Positions 1-7,981 of a DNA stretch of 64,000 nt are shown here, piece by piece. This DNA comes from Pandoraea thiooxydans. Its GTDB lineage: Bacteria; Pseudomonadota; Gammaproteobacteria; Burkholderiales; Burkholderiaceae. Location: positions 2,170,001 to 2,234,000 of the forward strand of contig NZ_CP014839.1 in the NCBI RefSeq assembly GCF_001931675.1, written 5' to 3'. The notes below the pieces were generated by a model. The model searched no databases. It was given only the letters and a program-made list of their open reading frames with translations, and was not told the DNA's origin. The number at the start of each line of letters is the position of its first letter. Positions within the stretch are counted from its first letter, which is position 1. Position numbers and translations under genes: made by a program.

Positions 1-37
1 ACTTGTTCCTTTGTGTATGACGCAAGGCAAAGGTACC

Positions 38-85
38 TGCCCGGCACGCGTCGTGACAAGCCGTGCCGGGCATATATTGCTTTTT
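38..85 (+). terminator. Probable rho-independent terminator of a gene left of the window
   Basis: An 11-bp perfect inverted repeat (38-48 paired with 62-72, arms TGCCCGGCACG and CGTGCCGGGCA) has a 13-nt loop and is followed by an AT-rich stretch ending in a run of five T at 81-85. The T-run starts several bases after the stem, so efficiency is uncertain. It would end a rightward transcript entering from outside the window. Confidence 0.5.
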
Positions 86-380
86 ACATAGCCCATATGC
101 GCAAAGCCTGATATCGAACCTCGGGTTTTCCCGATAGGCTCAAGCCCGGTGGGGCATAACGGCCGATTTTCCGGCAAGCCGGCCGCGCCGATATACGCAT
201 TTTGTTATTCGCACTATTTGCCAAAGCAATAATTACGCGTTAACCCGCAGCCTCTGCGATCCGTTCGGGCGCATTGCGATGGCGCTCATTGACGATATGC
301 GCGCCGTTTTATCTTTGTTATTGCTTGCGTTATGAAGCGGCAATCTCCCTACAATTCAGGCATTCAAGAGAGGAGGATTT
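86..380 (+). promoter_or_regulatory. Leader/promoter region of uraH-puuD, no confident promoter
   Basis: This stretch holds no convincing gene. It is AT-richer than its surroundings around 200-235 and 305-335, as expected of a promoter region for the uraH-puuD pair. A TTGACG hexamer lies at 289-294, but no -10 at good spacing was found. The uraH ribosome binding site GAGGAGG lies at the right edge, just before the ATG at 381. Confidence 0.35.
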
Positions 381-734
381 ATGGGACGACTGACCACGCA
401 TGTGCTCGATACGGCGCATGGCAGGCCGGGCGCCGGCATCCGGGTCGAGCTGTATGCCTGCGAAAACGGCACGCGCAGTCTGCTAAGAGACGTGCAAACC
501 AATCACGACGGCCGCTGTGACAAGCCGCTGCTCGAGGGTGACGAATTCCTGCGCGGCGAATATGAACTGGTGTTTCACGCCGGCGATTACTTCGCCGCCC
601 AGGGCGTCGACGTGCCCTCGCCGCGCTTCGTCGATCGCGTCGTTCTGCGCTTCGGCATCGCCGACACCCAACAGCACTACCACGTGCCGCTGCTGGTCTC
701 CCCGTGGAGCTACAGCACTTATCGCGGCAGCTAA
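381..734 (+). CDS. uraH: 5-hydroxyisourate hydrolase (transthyretin-like)
   Basis: The product hydrolyses 5-hydroxyisourate, the unstable product of urate oxidation, to OHCU, the second step of urate breakdown. The 117-residue protein has the family's usual length. It shows the N-terminal LTTHVLDT motif with His7, Arg45 in HDGRCD, His101 in HYHVPLL and the diagnostic C-terminal tetrapeptide YRGS (114-117), which together form the active site of HIU hydrolases. No signal peptide is visible, so it should act in the cytoplasm. The start is set by a strong GAGGAGG at spacing about 6. It is followed 21 nt later by puuD on the same strand, which supplies its substrate, so the two are very likely cotranscribed. 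Confidence 0.96.
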   Translation: MGRLTTHVLDTAHGRPGAGIRVELYACENGTRSLLRDVQTNHDGRCDKPLLEGDEFLRGEYELVFHAGDYFAAQGVDVPSPRFVDRVVLRFGIADTQQHYHVPLLVSPWSYSTYRGS

Positions 735-755
735 GCAGTAATCAGGAGACACAAG

Positions 756-1952
756 ATGGAATCGTTTGTTACCGATTGGCTCAATTTGGCGCTGCGCTGG
801 CTGCACGTCGTGGCCGCCATTGCCTGGATCGGCGAGTCGTTTTATTTCGTTATGCTTGACAACGGCCTGAAGGCGCCGCAAGACGCCGAGGCTCGCCAAC
901 GCGGCGTATCGGGAGAAATGTGGTCGGTGCATGGCGGCGGCTTCTACCACTCGCAGAAGTATTTGGTTTCGCCGCCGAAAATGCCGGCCGAGCTGCACTG
1001 GTCGAAATGGAAATCCTACGCCACCTGGATGTCAGGCTTCGGCCTGTTCACGGTGCTGTACCTGATGCAGCCCGAAACCTACCTGATCGACAAGAGCGTG
1101 GCGAACATCACCCCGAGCGCGGCGGTGATCATTGCGCTGGCGTTCCTGGCCGGCGGCTGGATCGTCTACGACGGGCTGTGCCGCCTGCTCGGCAAGAACG
1201 ACCGCGTGCTGGGCGTGGCGGTGGCGATCTTCATCGTTGCCTGCACCTATGCCACCACGCACATCTTCTCGGGCCGCGCGGCGTACCTGATCATCGGCGC
1301 AATGATGGCGACCTCGATGTCGGCCAACGTGTTCTTCTGGATCATCCCCGGCCAGCGCAAGATGGTCGATGCACTCTCGCGTGGAGAAACACCCGATCCG
1401 CGACCGGGCAAACTGGGCAAGCAACGTTCGGTGCACAACACCTATTTCACGTTGCCTGTCGTGTTCATCATGATCAGCAACCACTACGCGTTCACCTACA
1501 CGAACAAGTACAACTGGATCATGCTGTCGCTGATCATGCTCGCCGGCGCGATGATCCGTCAGTTCTTCGTGCTGCGTCATGCGGGCAAGAACGTCTACGC
1601 GCTGCCGGTTGCCGGCGCGGCGCTGCTCGTCGGCGTCGCCGTGTGGGCCGCCCCGCGTCCCGCGGCCGTCCCGATGCCGGCCAACGCCTCGGCCAAGCCG
1701 ATCCGGCTGGCCGATATCCAGCCGATTTTGCAGGCGCGCTGCATCGAATGCCATTCGGCTAAACCGACGATGATGGGCAGTGCGCCCGCCGGCGTCATGT
1801 TCGACACGCCTGACGAAATTTCGGCCAATGCGGAGCGCATCTACCAGCAAGCGGTACAGCTAAAGGCCATGCCGCTGGGCAATGTCACGCACATCACCGC
1901 GGAGGAACGCACCAAGCTCGCGCAGTGGTTCACCGAAGGCGCACAAAAATAA
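756..1952 (+). CDS. puuD: Membrane-bound urate oxidase (urate hydroxylase) with cytochrome c domain
   Basis: This is the integral-membrane type of urate oxidase, which oxidises urate to 5-hydroxyisourate and passes electrons to a fused cytochrome c rather than to oxygen directly. The 398-residue protein has about eight hydrophobic segments in residues 1-300, starting with LRWLHVVAAIAWIGESFYF near the N-terminus, then an alanine/proline-rich linker (about 300-310). A C-terminal heme-binding domain follows, with CIECH at 329-333 and a methionine-rich tail (MPLGN near 370) that could supply the axial ligand. AGGAGAC precedes the ATG. The partner uraH lies directly upstream, and a strong terminator follows at 1983-2008, so the pair forms a two-gene transcript. 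Confidence 0.95.
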   Translation: MESFVTDWLNLALRWLHVVAAIAWIGESFYFVMLDNGLKAPQDAEARQRGVSGEMWSVHGGGFYHSQKYLVSPPKMPAELHWSKWKSYATWMSGFGLFTVLYLMQPETYLIDKSVANITPSAAVIIALAFLAGGWIVYDGLCRLLGKNDRVLGVAVAIFIVACTYATTHIFSGRAAYLIIGAMMATSMSANVFFWIIPGQRKMVDALSRGETPDPRPGKLGKQRSVHNTYFTLPVVFIMISNHYAFTYTNKYNWIMLSLIMLAGAMIRQFFVLRHAGKNVYALPVAGAALLVGVAVWAAPRPAAVPMPANASAKPIRLADIQPILQARCIECHSAKPTMMGSAPAGVMFDTPDEISANAERIYQQAVQLKAMPLGNVTHITAEERTKLAQWFTEGAQK

Positions 1953-1982
1953 CGAACTTTCATCTTGCTAGACCCAAGCTTG

Positions 1983-2008
1983 GAGGCGCTTCGTGCGCCT
2001 CTTTTTTT
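1983..2008 (+). terminator. Rho-independent terminator after puuD
   Basis: GAGGCGC (1983-1989) pairs perfectly with GCGCCTC (1995-2001) around the 5-nt loop TTCGT, and the stem is followed at once by seven T residues (2002-2008). It sits 30 nt after the puuD stop. Confidence 0.9.
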
Positions 2009-2077
2009 GAGCTCGGGGCCAACCATGCCGATGACCCTCGCCGGCAATGCTTCGGCACTGCCGGCCGCGCCTGAAAC

Positions 2078-2099
2078 AATGGCGCCAGGCGGCGCCATT
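2078..2099 (-). terminator. Hairpin downstream of livF, probable terminator of the liv-type operon
   Basis: A 9-bp perfect inverted repeat (AATGGCGCC at 2078-2086, GGCGCCATT at 2091-2099) encloses a 4-nt loop. Read leftward it is followed by ATTGTTTC, a weak T-tract. It lies 33 nt after the livF stop in the convergent puuD/livF gap. Confidence 0.55.
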
Positions 2100-2131
2100 C
2101 CGGGTTCCGGCGTGAGGGCGTCCAACCCCAC

Positions 2132-2860
2132 TCACAAACCGAGATAGGCCCGCCTTACTTCGTCTGAGGCGCCAATTTCATCGGCGTCGCCATGCAGCGC
2201 GATCCTGCCGCTTTGCATGACGTAAGCCCGTTTGGCCACTTCCAGCGCCTGCGCCATATTTTGTTCGACCAGCAAAATGGTCGTACCCATCTTGTTGAGG
2301 TTGGCCAGTGTGTCGAACACAGTCTCGACCAACAATGGCGAGAGCCCCAGGCTGGGTTCGTCGACCAGCAACAGGCGCGGCCCGCTCATCAGGGCCCGAC
2401 CGATGGCCAGCATCTGCCGCTCGCCACCGGAAAGCGTCCCGGCGATCTGGGTGCGCCGCTCGGCCAGGCGCGGAAACAGCGTGTAGACCTGATCGATGCG
2501 CTCGCGATACGTAGCGTCGTTGGCGACCACGTAGCCGCCCAGGCGCAGGTTCTGCTCGACCGGTTGGCGCGCGAATACGCGACCGCCCTCCGGGATCAAC
2601 GCAATGCCGCGCTTGACCAGCACGTCCGGCGTCAGTCCGGTGATATCGCTGCCGTCAAAGGTGATGCGCCCGGCCTTGGGCTTGACCGAGCCGACCAGCG
2701 AGAGCAGCGTGCTCGATTTGCCGGCGCCGTTCGCTCCGAGCAAAGCCGTGATCTCGCCCGCGGAAACCTCGAGCGAAATGCCCCGCACCGCCTGCACGCC
2801 GCCATAGGCAACCTGCAGGTCCTCGACTTTGAGCAACGTCGTATTGTTGTTCTCAGGCAC
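2132..2860 (-). CDS. livF: Branched-chain-type ABC transporter ATPase (LivF family)
   Basis: This is one of the two ATPases driving an importer of the branched-chain amino acid/amide family. The roughly 242-residue protein has Walker A GANGAGKSS, the signature LSGGERQM, Walker B LLLVDEPSLGLSP and a switch histidine region LVEQNMAQA. I place the start at the GTG at 2860, preceded by GGGGAG. It overlaps the last codons of livG by 8 bases, typical of translational coupling. An upstream in-frame start would overlap livG by 80 bases and add residues unlike the family. It is the last gene of livK-H-M-G-F. The substrate is not readable from this subunit. Confidence 0.93.
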   Translation of the reverse strand: MPENNNTTLLKVEDLQVAYGGVQAVRGISLEVSAGEITALLGANGAGKSSTLLSLVGSVKPKAGRITFDGSDITGLTPDVLVKRGIALIPEGGRVFARQPVEQNLRLGGYVVANDATYRERIDQVYTLFPRLAERRTQIAGTLSGGERQMLAIGRALMSGPRLLLVDEPSLGLSPLLVETVFDTLANLNKMGTTILLVEQNMAQALEVAKRAYVMQSGRIALHGDADEIGASDEVRRAYLGL

Positions 2861-3575
2861 GGTACTTTCTCCCCAGATATGCCTCGATGACGGTCGGGTT
2901 GGATACGATTTCCTTGGGCTCGCCCGATGCAATCAGCTTGCCGAAATTGAGCACCATGACCCGATGCGCCAGACGCATCACGACCTCGAGCACGTGCTCG
3001 ACGATCACCAGCGTGACACCCCGCGCATGAATCTTGCGAAGAATTTCCGCCAATTCGACCGCCTCGGTAGGATTCAGGCCGCCGGCCACCTCGTCGAGCA
3101 GCAGCAGCTTGGGCGAAGTCGCCAGCGCGCGTGCCAACTCGATTCGCTTTTGCCCGGCCACGTTCAACTCGCCCGCCTTGACCTCGGCTCGCTTGTCCAG
3201 GTCCACCAGCGCCAGCACCTCGTGTGCCGCCTCGCGTGCGCCGGCCAGCGTCGGATGATGCAGCAATGCGCCGACCATGACGTTTTCGAGCACGGTCATC
3301 GCGCCGAAGCTGCGCGGAATCTGATAGGTCCGCATCAAACCTCGGGCCGCGACCGCTTCGGGCGTCAGCCCGACGAGTTCTTTGCCGTCGAATGTCACGC
3401 TGCCCGAGGTCGGCGCAAAATGTCCGGCCAGGCAATTGAACAGCGTGCTCTTGCCGGCACCGTTGGGGCCGATGATCGCGACGATTTCTCCGCTCTCGAC
3501 CCCAAAGCTGACGTCGGCATTGGCAACCAGCCCGCCAAAGCGTTTAGTGAGTTCCTTAACTTCGAGCAGAGCCAC
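2853..3575 (-). CDS. livG: Branched-chain-type ABC transporter ATPase (LivG family)
   Basis: The second ATPase of the importer has 240 residues, near the usual LivG length. It shows Walker A GPNGAGKST, signature VAGQKRIELARAL, Walker B LLLLDEVAGGLNP and the H-loop VIVEHVLEVV. The aspartate-glutamate pair of Walker B is intact. Translation starts at GTG (3575) behind TTGAGGT at spacing about 5 and overlaps the end of livM by 20 bases. It lies between livM and livF, so the ATPase pair follows the two permease genes, as in classical liv operons. Confidence 0.93.
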   Translation of the reverse strand: MALLEVKELTKRFGGLVANADVSFGVESGEIVAIIGPNGAGKSTLFNCLAGHFAPTSGSVTFDGKELVGLTPEAVAARGLMRTYQIPRSFGAMTVLENVMVGALLHHPTLAGAREAAHEVLALVDLDKRAEVKAGELNVAGQKRIELARALATSPKLLLLDEVAGGLNPTEAVELAEILRKIHARGVTLVIVEHVLEVVMRLAHRVMVLNFGKLIASGEPKEIVSNPTVIEAYLGRKYRA

Positions 3576-4602
3576 GACGTAACCTCAATGTGATTAAACC
3601 ACTCGGCAAAAACAAACTGACCAGAACGATCGCCAGCCCATACAGCAGCAAGTCCATGCCCTGGCCGGAGCTGCCCAGCGCGACCCGCGTGCCTTCGGCC
3701 AGAGGAATCAGCACCGCGGCGCCCAGCCACGGCCCGGCGATGCTGCCGACCCCGCCGAGAATGGCGACCAGCACGATCTGCACGGAAAGCGTCAAATTGA
3801 ACGCGGAATCCGGGTCGATGAATCCGATATAAACGCCATAGAAGCCGCCCCAGACGCCGGTGAGCGCGGCCGACAGCACGAAGGCGCGCATCTTGTAGCG
3901 CTCGGCCGGCACGCCCAGGCTGCGCGCGGCGGCCTCGTCGCCGTTGATTGCCCGCCAGTAGAATCCGGTCTTGGAGCGCACCAGTGCGATCGTGGCCCAC
4001 AGCGTAAATAGCGCCAGCGCGAAGGCAATCCAGTAATACGGCGCCTTGGAGCGAAACAGCAGCAGCCACGCGCTATTGGCGATCGGCGCTTCGACGCCGG
4101 TCGCGCCGCCGGCCCAATCCCAATTGACGACCAGCAGTTGCGCGACCGACAGCACGGCGATCGTGGCCATCGCAAAATAGTGCCCGGTCAGCCGCAGCGT
4201 GGGCCTGCCGACGACGAAGGCAACCACGGCGGCGACCACGCCACCCAGCGGAATTCCGAGCCAGGGGCTGAGATGGGCGTGATGCAGCAGCAGCAGCGTG
4301 GTGTAGGCGCCCAGACCGAGAAACACGGCATGGCCGAACGAGACGCGCCCGAGGAATCCGCCCACCAGATTCCACGCCGCGCCCAATGCGCCGTACATCA
4401 ACGCCATCACGACGATCTGCTGCGAATAGGGATCGGTCACGATGAATGGAAACACAATCAATCCAAGCAAGACCAATCCGAGAACCCATTTGATCCAAGG
4501 TTGGCCGGTGGGGGCTGTTGCCTTCATTTCGGCCACGTCCTTTCTTTGCGAAGAAAACACTTGCACCGGTTGCGGTTCGATTTCCAATTGGGATTCGTCC
4601 AT
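3556..4602 (-). CDS. livM: Branched-chain-type ABC transporter permease (LivM family)
   Basis: One of the two membrane subunits of the importer, 348 residues. A hydrophilic N-terminal tail of about 35 residues precedes roughly nine membrane segments. The LivM-typical region YGALGAAWNLVGGFLGRVSFG near residue 70 and the late motif GGVGSIAGPWLGA, a cytoplasmic coupling loop facing the ATPases, are both present. It starts one base after the livH stop, so the two permeases are made in a fixed ratio. Confidence 0.92.
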   Translation of the reverse strand: MDESQLEIEPQPVQVFSSQRKDVAEMKATAPTGQPWIKWVLGLVLLGLIVFPFIVTDPYSQQIVVMALMYGALGAAWNLVGGFLGRVSFGHAVFLGLGAYTTLLLLHHAHLSPWLGIPLGGVVAAVVAFVVGRPTLRLTGHYFAMATIAVLSVAQLLVVNWDWAGGATGVEAPIANSAWLLLFRSKAPYYWIAFALALFTLWATIALVRSKTGFYWRAINGDEAAARSLGVPAERYKMRAFVLSAALTGVWGGFYGVYIGFIDPDSAFNLTLSVQIVLVAILGGVGSIAGPWLGAAVLIPLAEGTRVALGSSGQGMDLLLYGLAIVLVSLFLPSGLITLRLRRGSARS

Positions 4603-4603
4603 G

Positions 4604-5455
4604 TCACCACCGCCCGAAAAGACCGCGCGGCCGATACCAGAGGACCAGCAGGAAAATCACGAAAATACTGACCATCTTATAGGCGGGCTCGACCAGGTAA
4701 CCGGTCATCGACTCGACCACCCCGATCAGGATGCCGGAAATGAAAGCACCCGGCAGCGATCCGAAACCGCCCATGGCCACCGCTACGAAAGCCAGCAGTC
4801 CGAATACGCTGCCGACCGACGGAAATACGTAGAAAAAGCTGGTGAGCAAAGCGCCTGCCAGCCCCACCGCCGCGCTGCCCAGCATCCATACTTGCGCGTT
4901 GATGCGGTCCGCGGCAATGCCGACAAACGACGCTGCCTGCCGGTCCTCGGCCACCGCCTGCAATGCATGTCCCCAGCGGGTCCGATACACCAGCAGGAAC
5001 AGCAGCCCGGTGACCACCAGGGCCACCAGGCCGGTGGCCACCTGGGGACGCCCAAGCGAGACACCGGCGAGATTGACCGCCCCCGAGAGCCAGGTATCGG
5101 GCAGATTGCGGTAATCCGGCGAGAACGCGATGAAAGCAAGCTGGCGCAGCACCAGCCCCAACCCGAAGGTCGCCAGAATCACGATCATCGGTGAGCCGCG
5201 CTGCAGCGGCCGGATGATCACCGCATAGGACAGAAACCCCACGAAAGCCAGCAGGCATGCGGCGATCGGTGCGGACAGGGTCGGATCGACGTGCCCGAGG
5301 GTGAACATCCAGTAGGCGGCATACATGCCAAGCATCAGAAAGTCACCGTGCGCAAAATTGATGACATCCGTGATGCCCCATATCAACGCCAGACCCACCG
5401 CGATCGCTGCGTAGATCAGGCCGTTGAATAAACCCGTGGCGAGAGCCTCGAACAC
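4604..5455 (-). CDS. livH: Branched-chain-type ABC transporter permease (LivH family)
   Basis: The first membrane subunit, 283 residues and about eight membrane segments. It shows the N-terminal family hallmark GLIYAAIAVGLALIWGITDV followed by NFAHGDF, and the coupling loop VAMGGFGSLPGAFISG. It lies 41 nt downstream of the binding-protein gene and abuts livM. Family and order support an importer for branched-chain amino acids, short amides or related small ligands. The neighbouring urate and allantoin genes make a nitrogenous purine breakdown product possible, but that is inference. Confidence 0.92.
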   Translation of the reverse strand: MFEALATGLFNGLIYAAIAVGLALIWGITDVINFAHGDFLMLGMYAAYWMFTLGHVDPTLSAPIAACLLAFVGFLSYAVIIRPLQRGSPMIVILATFGLGLVLRQLAFIAFSPDYRNLPDTWLSGAVNLAGVSLGRPQVATGLVALVVTGLLFLLVYRTRWGHALQAVAEDRQAASFVGIAADRINAQVWMLGSAAVGLAGALLTSFFYVFPSVGSVFGLLAFVAVAMGGFGSLPGAFISGILIGVVESMTGYLVEPAYKMVSIFVIFLLVLWYRPRGLFGRW

Positions 5456-5496
5456 ATCGTTCTCCTTGCTTTATCAGACTGTCGGCAGCAACCCGC

Positions 5497-6747
5497 TTAC
5501 TTCTTCCAGGTGAACGGAAGGATCGGCAGGTTCTGTTTCTTTTTGTAGTTGGCAGGCCACACGGTTTGATATTGCTTGCCTTCCAGCTGCAGAATCAAAC
5601 CCTGCCCTTTCAGGTTCTGCCCGTTGCTGTCGAACTTGACGCCCGCCCACGGCATGATGATTTGATCCGCGCTCAGGTTGGTATCGGCCAGCGCCTTGCG
5701 GATCGCCTCCGGATTGGTCGAGCCGGCACGGTTGATCGCATCGGCCAGCACCAGCACCCCTTGCAGGGAGCGCGCGCTGTTACCGTTGAGATCCTTGCCG
5801 GTCTTGGCCTTGAACATGTCGTTGACTTGCTTGATGATCGGCTTGACGGTGTACAGATCGTTCGACCACACGTCACGCGTGAGCACGCCTTGCACCTGCG
5901 GACCCACCTCGGAGATGAAACGCGAATCGATAAAGCCGGCGTCGTTGGCCAGGAAAATCGGCGGAGCGTAGTTCATTTGCCGCATCGTGCGCACGAACAG
6001 CATGGCGTCCGACGTATAGCTGGCGAAGATTGCCACGTCGGGTTTGGCCGCGGCGAGTTTTTGCGTCTCGGAGTTCAGCGACGGAGAGCCGGCCGAGTAG
6101 GCGATGTTCGCGACGATTTCACGGCCCGATTGCTTGGCGAACTTCTGCACGGCCTTATAGGTATTCACGCCGAAGTCGGTGTTCTCGTACACCACCGCGA
6201 TCTTCTTGGTCGGCTGATTCTTCAGGCCATCGAGAAACTCCATCATGTTGTGAATGAAGGTTTCGTCGTTCGGCGTGGTGCGGAAGAACCACTTGTAGCC
6301 ACGTTGCGTCAGATCGGGGCTGCTCGATTCCCCGTTCAGATAGGGAATGCCGCGCTGCTCGGCAATACGGCTGGCGGTTTTGGTCACGTCGGACTGATAG
6401 GCGCCGGTGAGCGCCACCACATGCTCCTGATCGATCAGGCGCTCGGCTTCGGCCTGCCCGATGCCGGGCTTGCCCTGCGAGTCCGAGAAAACCACCTGGA
6501 TCTTCGCCCCGCCCAGCTTCGGCAGGCCTGCGCCGGCGGCAAGCGGAATGCCCTTGAGTTCGGGATGCGGATTGTTGATGATGTCCTCCGCGAGCTCGAT
6601 GGCCTGCTTGAGCTCGCCTCCGGTCGACGCCAGCGCGCCGCTCAACGGATAGACCGCCCCGATCTTGATCACCTTTTGCTGCGCGGACGCACCCTGCGCC
6701 AGCGCGATCCCCAAACTCGCCATCAGTACTGCAAACAGTTTCTTCAT
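5497..6747 (-). CDS. Periplasmic substrate-binding protein of the liv-type ABC transporter
   Basis: The secreted receptor of the importer, 416 residues. A signal peptide (MKKLFAVLM...ASA, cleavage near residue 22) is followed by a type-1 periplasmic binding fold beginning KIGAVYPLSGALASTGGE. Further family landmarks are the GAYQSDVTKTAS region near residue 110 and the SLQGVLVLADAI helix. The start at 6747 is chosen because AGGGGAAA lies at proper spacing and the signal peptide begins there; an open extension further upstream has no such features. It is the first gene of the transporter operon, 67 nt after iclR on the same strand. Ligand unknown. The protein is somewhat longer than classical LivJ/K, which fits amide- or aromatic-binding relatives equally well. 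Confidence 0.9.
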   Translation of the reverse strand: MKKLFAVLMASLGIALAQGASAQQKVIKIGAVYPLSGALASTGGELKQAIELAEDIINNPHPELKGIPLAAGAGLPKLGGAKIQVVFSDSQGKPGIGQAEAERLIDQEHVVALTGAYQSDVTKTASRIAEQRGIPYLNGESSSPDLTQRGYKWFFRTTPNDETFIHNMMEFLDGLKNQPTKKIAVVYENTDFGVNTYKAVQKFAKQSGREIVANIAYSAGSPSLNSETQKLAAAKPDVAIFASYTSDAMLFVRTMRQMNYAPPIFLANDAGFIDSRFISEVGPQVQGVLTRDVWSNDLYTVKPIIKQVNDMFKAKTGKDLNGNSARSLQGVLVLADAINRAGSTNPEAIRKALADTNLSADQIIMPWAGVKFDSNGQNLKGQGLILQLEGKQYQTVWPANYKKKQNLPILPFTWKK

Positions 6748-6814
6748 TGCAATTTCCCCTGAGAAAGAAATACGGTCACAGTCGACTCGACCCTTTGCTG
6801 CCCTTGATCCGACG

Positions 6815-7648
6815 CTAGTCCGCGCGCCCCCTGTCCGGGGACAAAGCCGGCATTTCCTGCAAAAACCGCCGCGGATCCGTTTGCCACGGCCCGCTATACC
6901 CGAGCGTGCGGGATACCTCCTCGGCCGTTTTCGATACTGCCTCCAAATACCCCAGCAACGATGCCTCATCGGCAAACACCGCAGCGGTTCCCGCCAGACT
7001 GATCGCAGCGACGAATTCACCGCCCAGCCCGAATACCGGCGCCGCAATTTCGGCCGAATGCGGCTCGAGCTCGCCAAAGCTGGCAGCCAGCCAGGTGCGC
7101 GCCGACAAATCGATCAGCGCCTCCAGCTCGGCCGGGGCACACGGCGTGATTTCGGTATAGGCGCGCATCGCTCCGCCGAGGATTTCCGCCTTGAGATGCG
7201 CATCGGAAAACGTAAGAATCAGGCGGGTGGACGCACCAGCATAAAGCGGCGCGCGCCGCCCCGGTGCGATATACATGCGTACCCGGGCACGCGACTCGAA
7301 TACGTCGAGATAGATGCCCTCGTTGCCGTCGCGTATCACCCATTGCGTCGACTGCAGCGTCTGGTCGCGCAATTGCTCGAGAAAAGGCATGGCCACGCGC
7401 CGCGCCGGATAGCTCGCCTGAACGATTCCGCCCAGCTCCAGCAGGCGCGTACCCAGACGATAGCCGCCCTCGAACCGCTGGATCACCGCGAAGCGCTCCA
7501 GTGCCCGCAGCGCGCGCAGGCAGCTCGCCTTGGGCAAGCCGGAGACCCGGGCCAGATCCGCCAGGGTCCAGACCGGCTTTTCATGCGAAAAAAAACTGGT
7601 CAGAAAGAGCGGGCGCTCCAGCGACGATATCGGCGTTGTCTGTTTCAT
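6815..7648 (-). CDS. IclR-family transcriptional regulator
   Basis: A 277-residue regulator with an N-terminal winged helix-turn-helix (about residues 25-85, containing LADLARVSGLPKASCLRALR) and a C-terminal IclR effector domain (about 95-255). It lacks the usual start GTQS; the N-terminal segment instead reads SSLERPLFLTSFF. It lies directly upstream of the transporter operon on the same strand and diverges from the amino-acid permease at 7982, so it may control either or both. A 13-bp palindrome overlaps its own start codon, suggesting autoregulation. The effector cannot be read from the sequence. Confidence 0.88.
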   Translation of the reverse strand: MKQTTPISSLERPLFLTSFFSHEKPVWTLADLARVSGLPKASCLRALRALERFAVIQRFEGGYRLGTRLLELGGIVQASYPARRVAMPFLEQLRDQTLQSTQWVIRDGNEGIYLDVFESRARVRMYIAPGRRAPLYAGASTRLILTFSDAHLKAEILGGAMRAYTEITPCAPAELEALIDLSARTWLAASFGELEPHSAEIAAPVFGLGGEFVAAISLAGTAAVFADEASLLGYLEAVSKTAEEVSRTLGYSGPWQTDPRRFLQEMPALSPDRGRAD

Positions 7649-7981
7649 TGAATGAACCGAAGTATTGCTCCATGAAATAATAGGAAATTTCTAACTCGTT
7701 AACCAATTAGTGTTACTACTGAGAATCGTGAATCTCGCGCAACGCCGCTCATCGAGTTACCGATTGTCGGAATAGTCCCCCTTAAATTCAGATTTCCCTC
7801 AAAAATAATCCTGTCCGAGGCGAATTAACATGGCAAATCGCGCGCCCATGGCTGATTCGGAACCCGATATTTTCACCAATCTCGCTGCGCCCCAAAGCAG
7901 CAAGGTTCATGCCAGGCATGGGCGATGATCGGCACAACGGGCCGGCCACAGCGCCCGCCCACGAGCATGGAGACACAATCA
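7644..7981. promoter_or_regulatory. Divergent iclR/permease control region with a palindrome
   Basis: This 330-bp region holds no convincing gene. The perfect palindrome TTCATTGAATGAA (7644-7656) overlaps the iclR start codon and is a candidate site for IclR. The rest is AT-rich from 7665 to 7815 and presumably carries both divergent promoters. GGAG at 7969-7972 is the likely ribosome binding site of the permease ATG at 7982. Confidence 0.35.
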
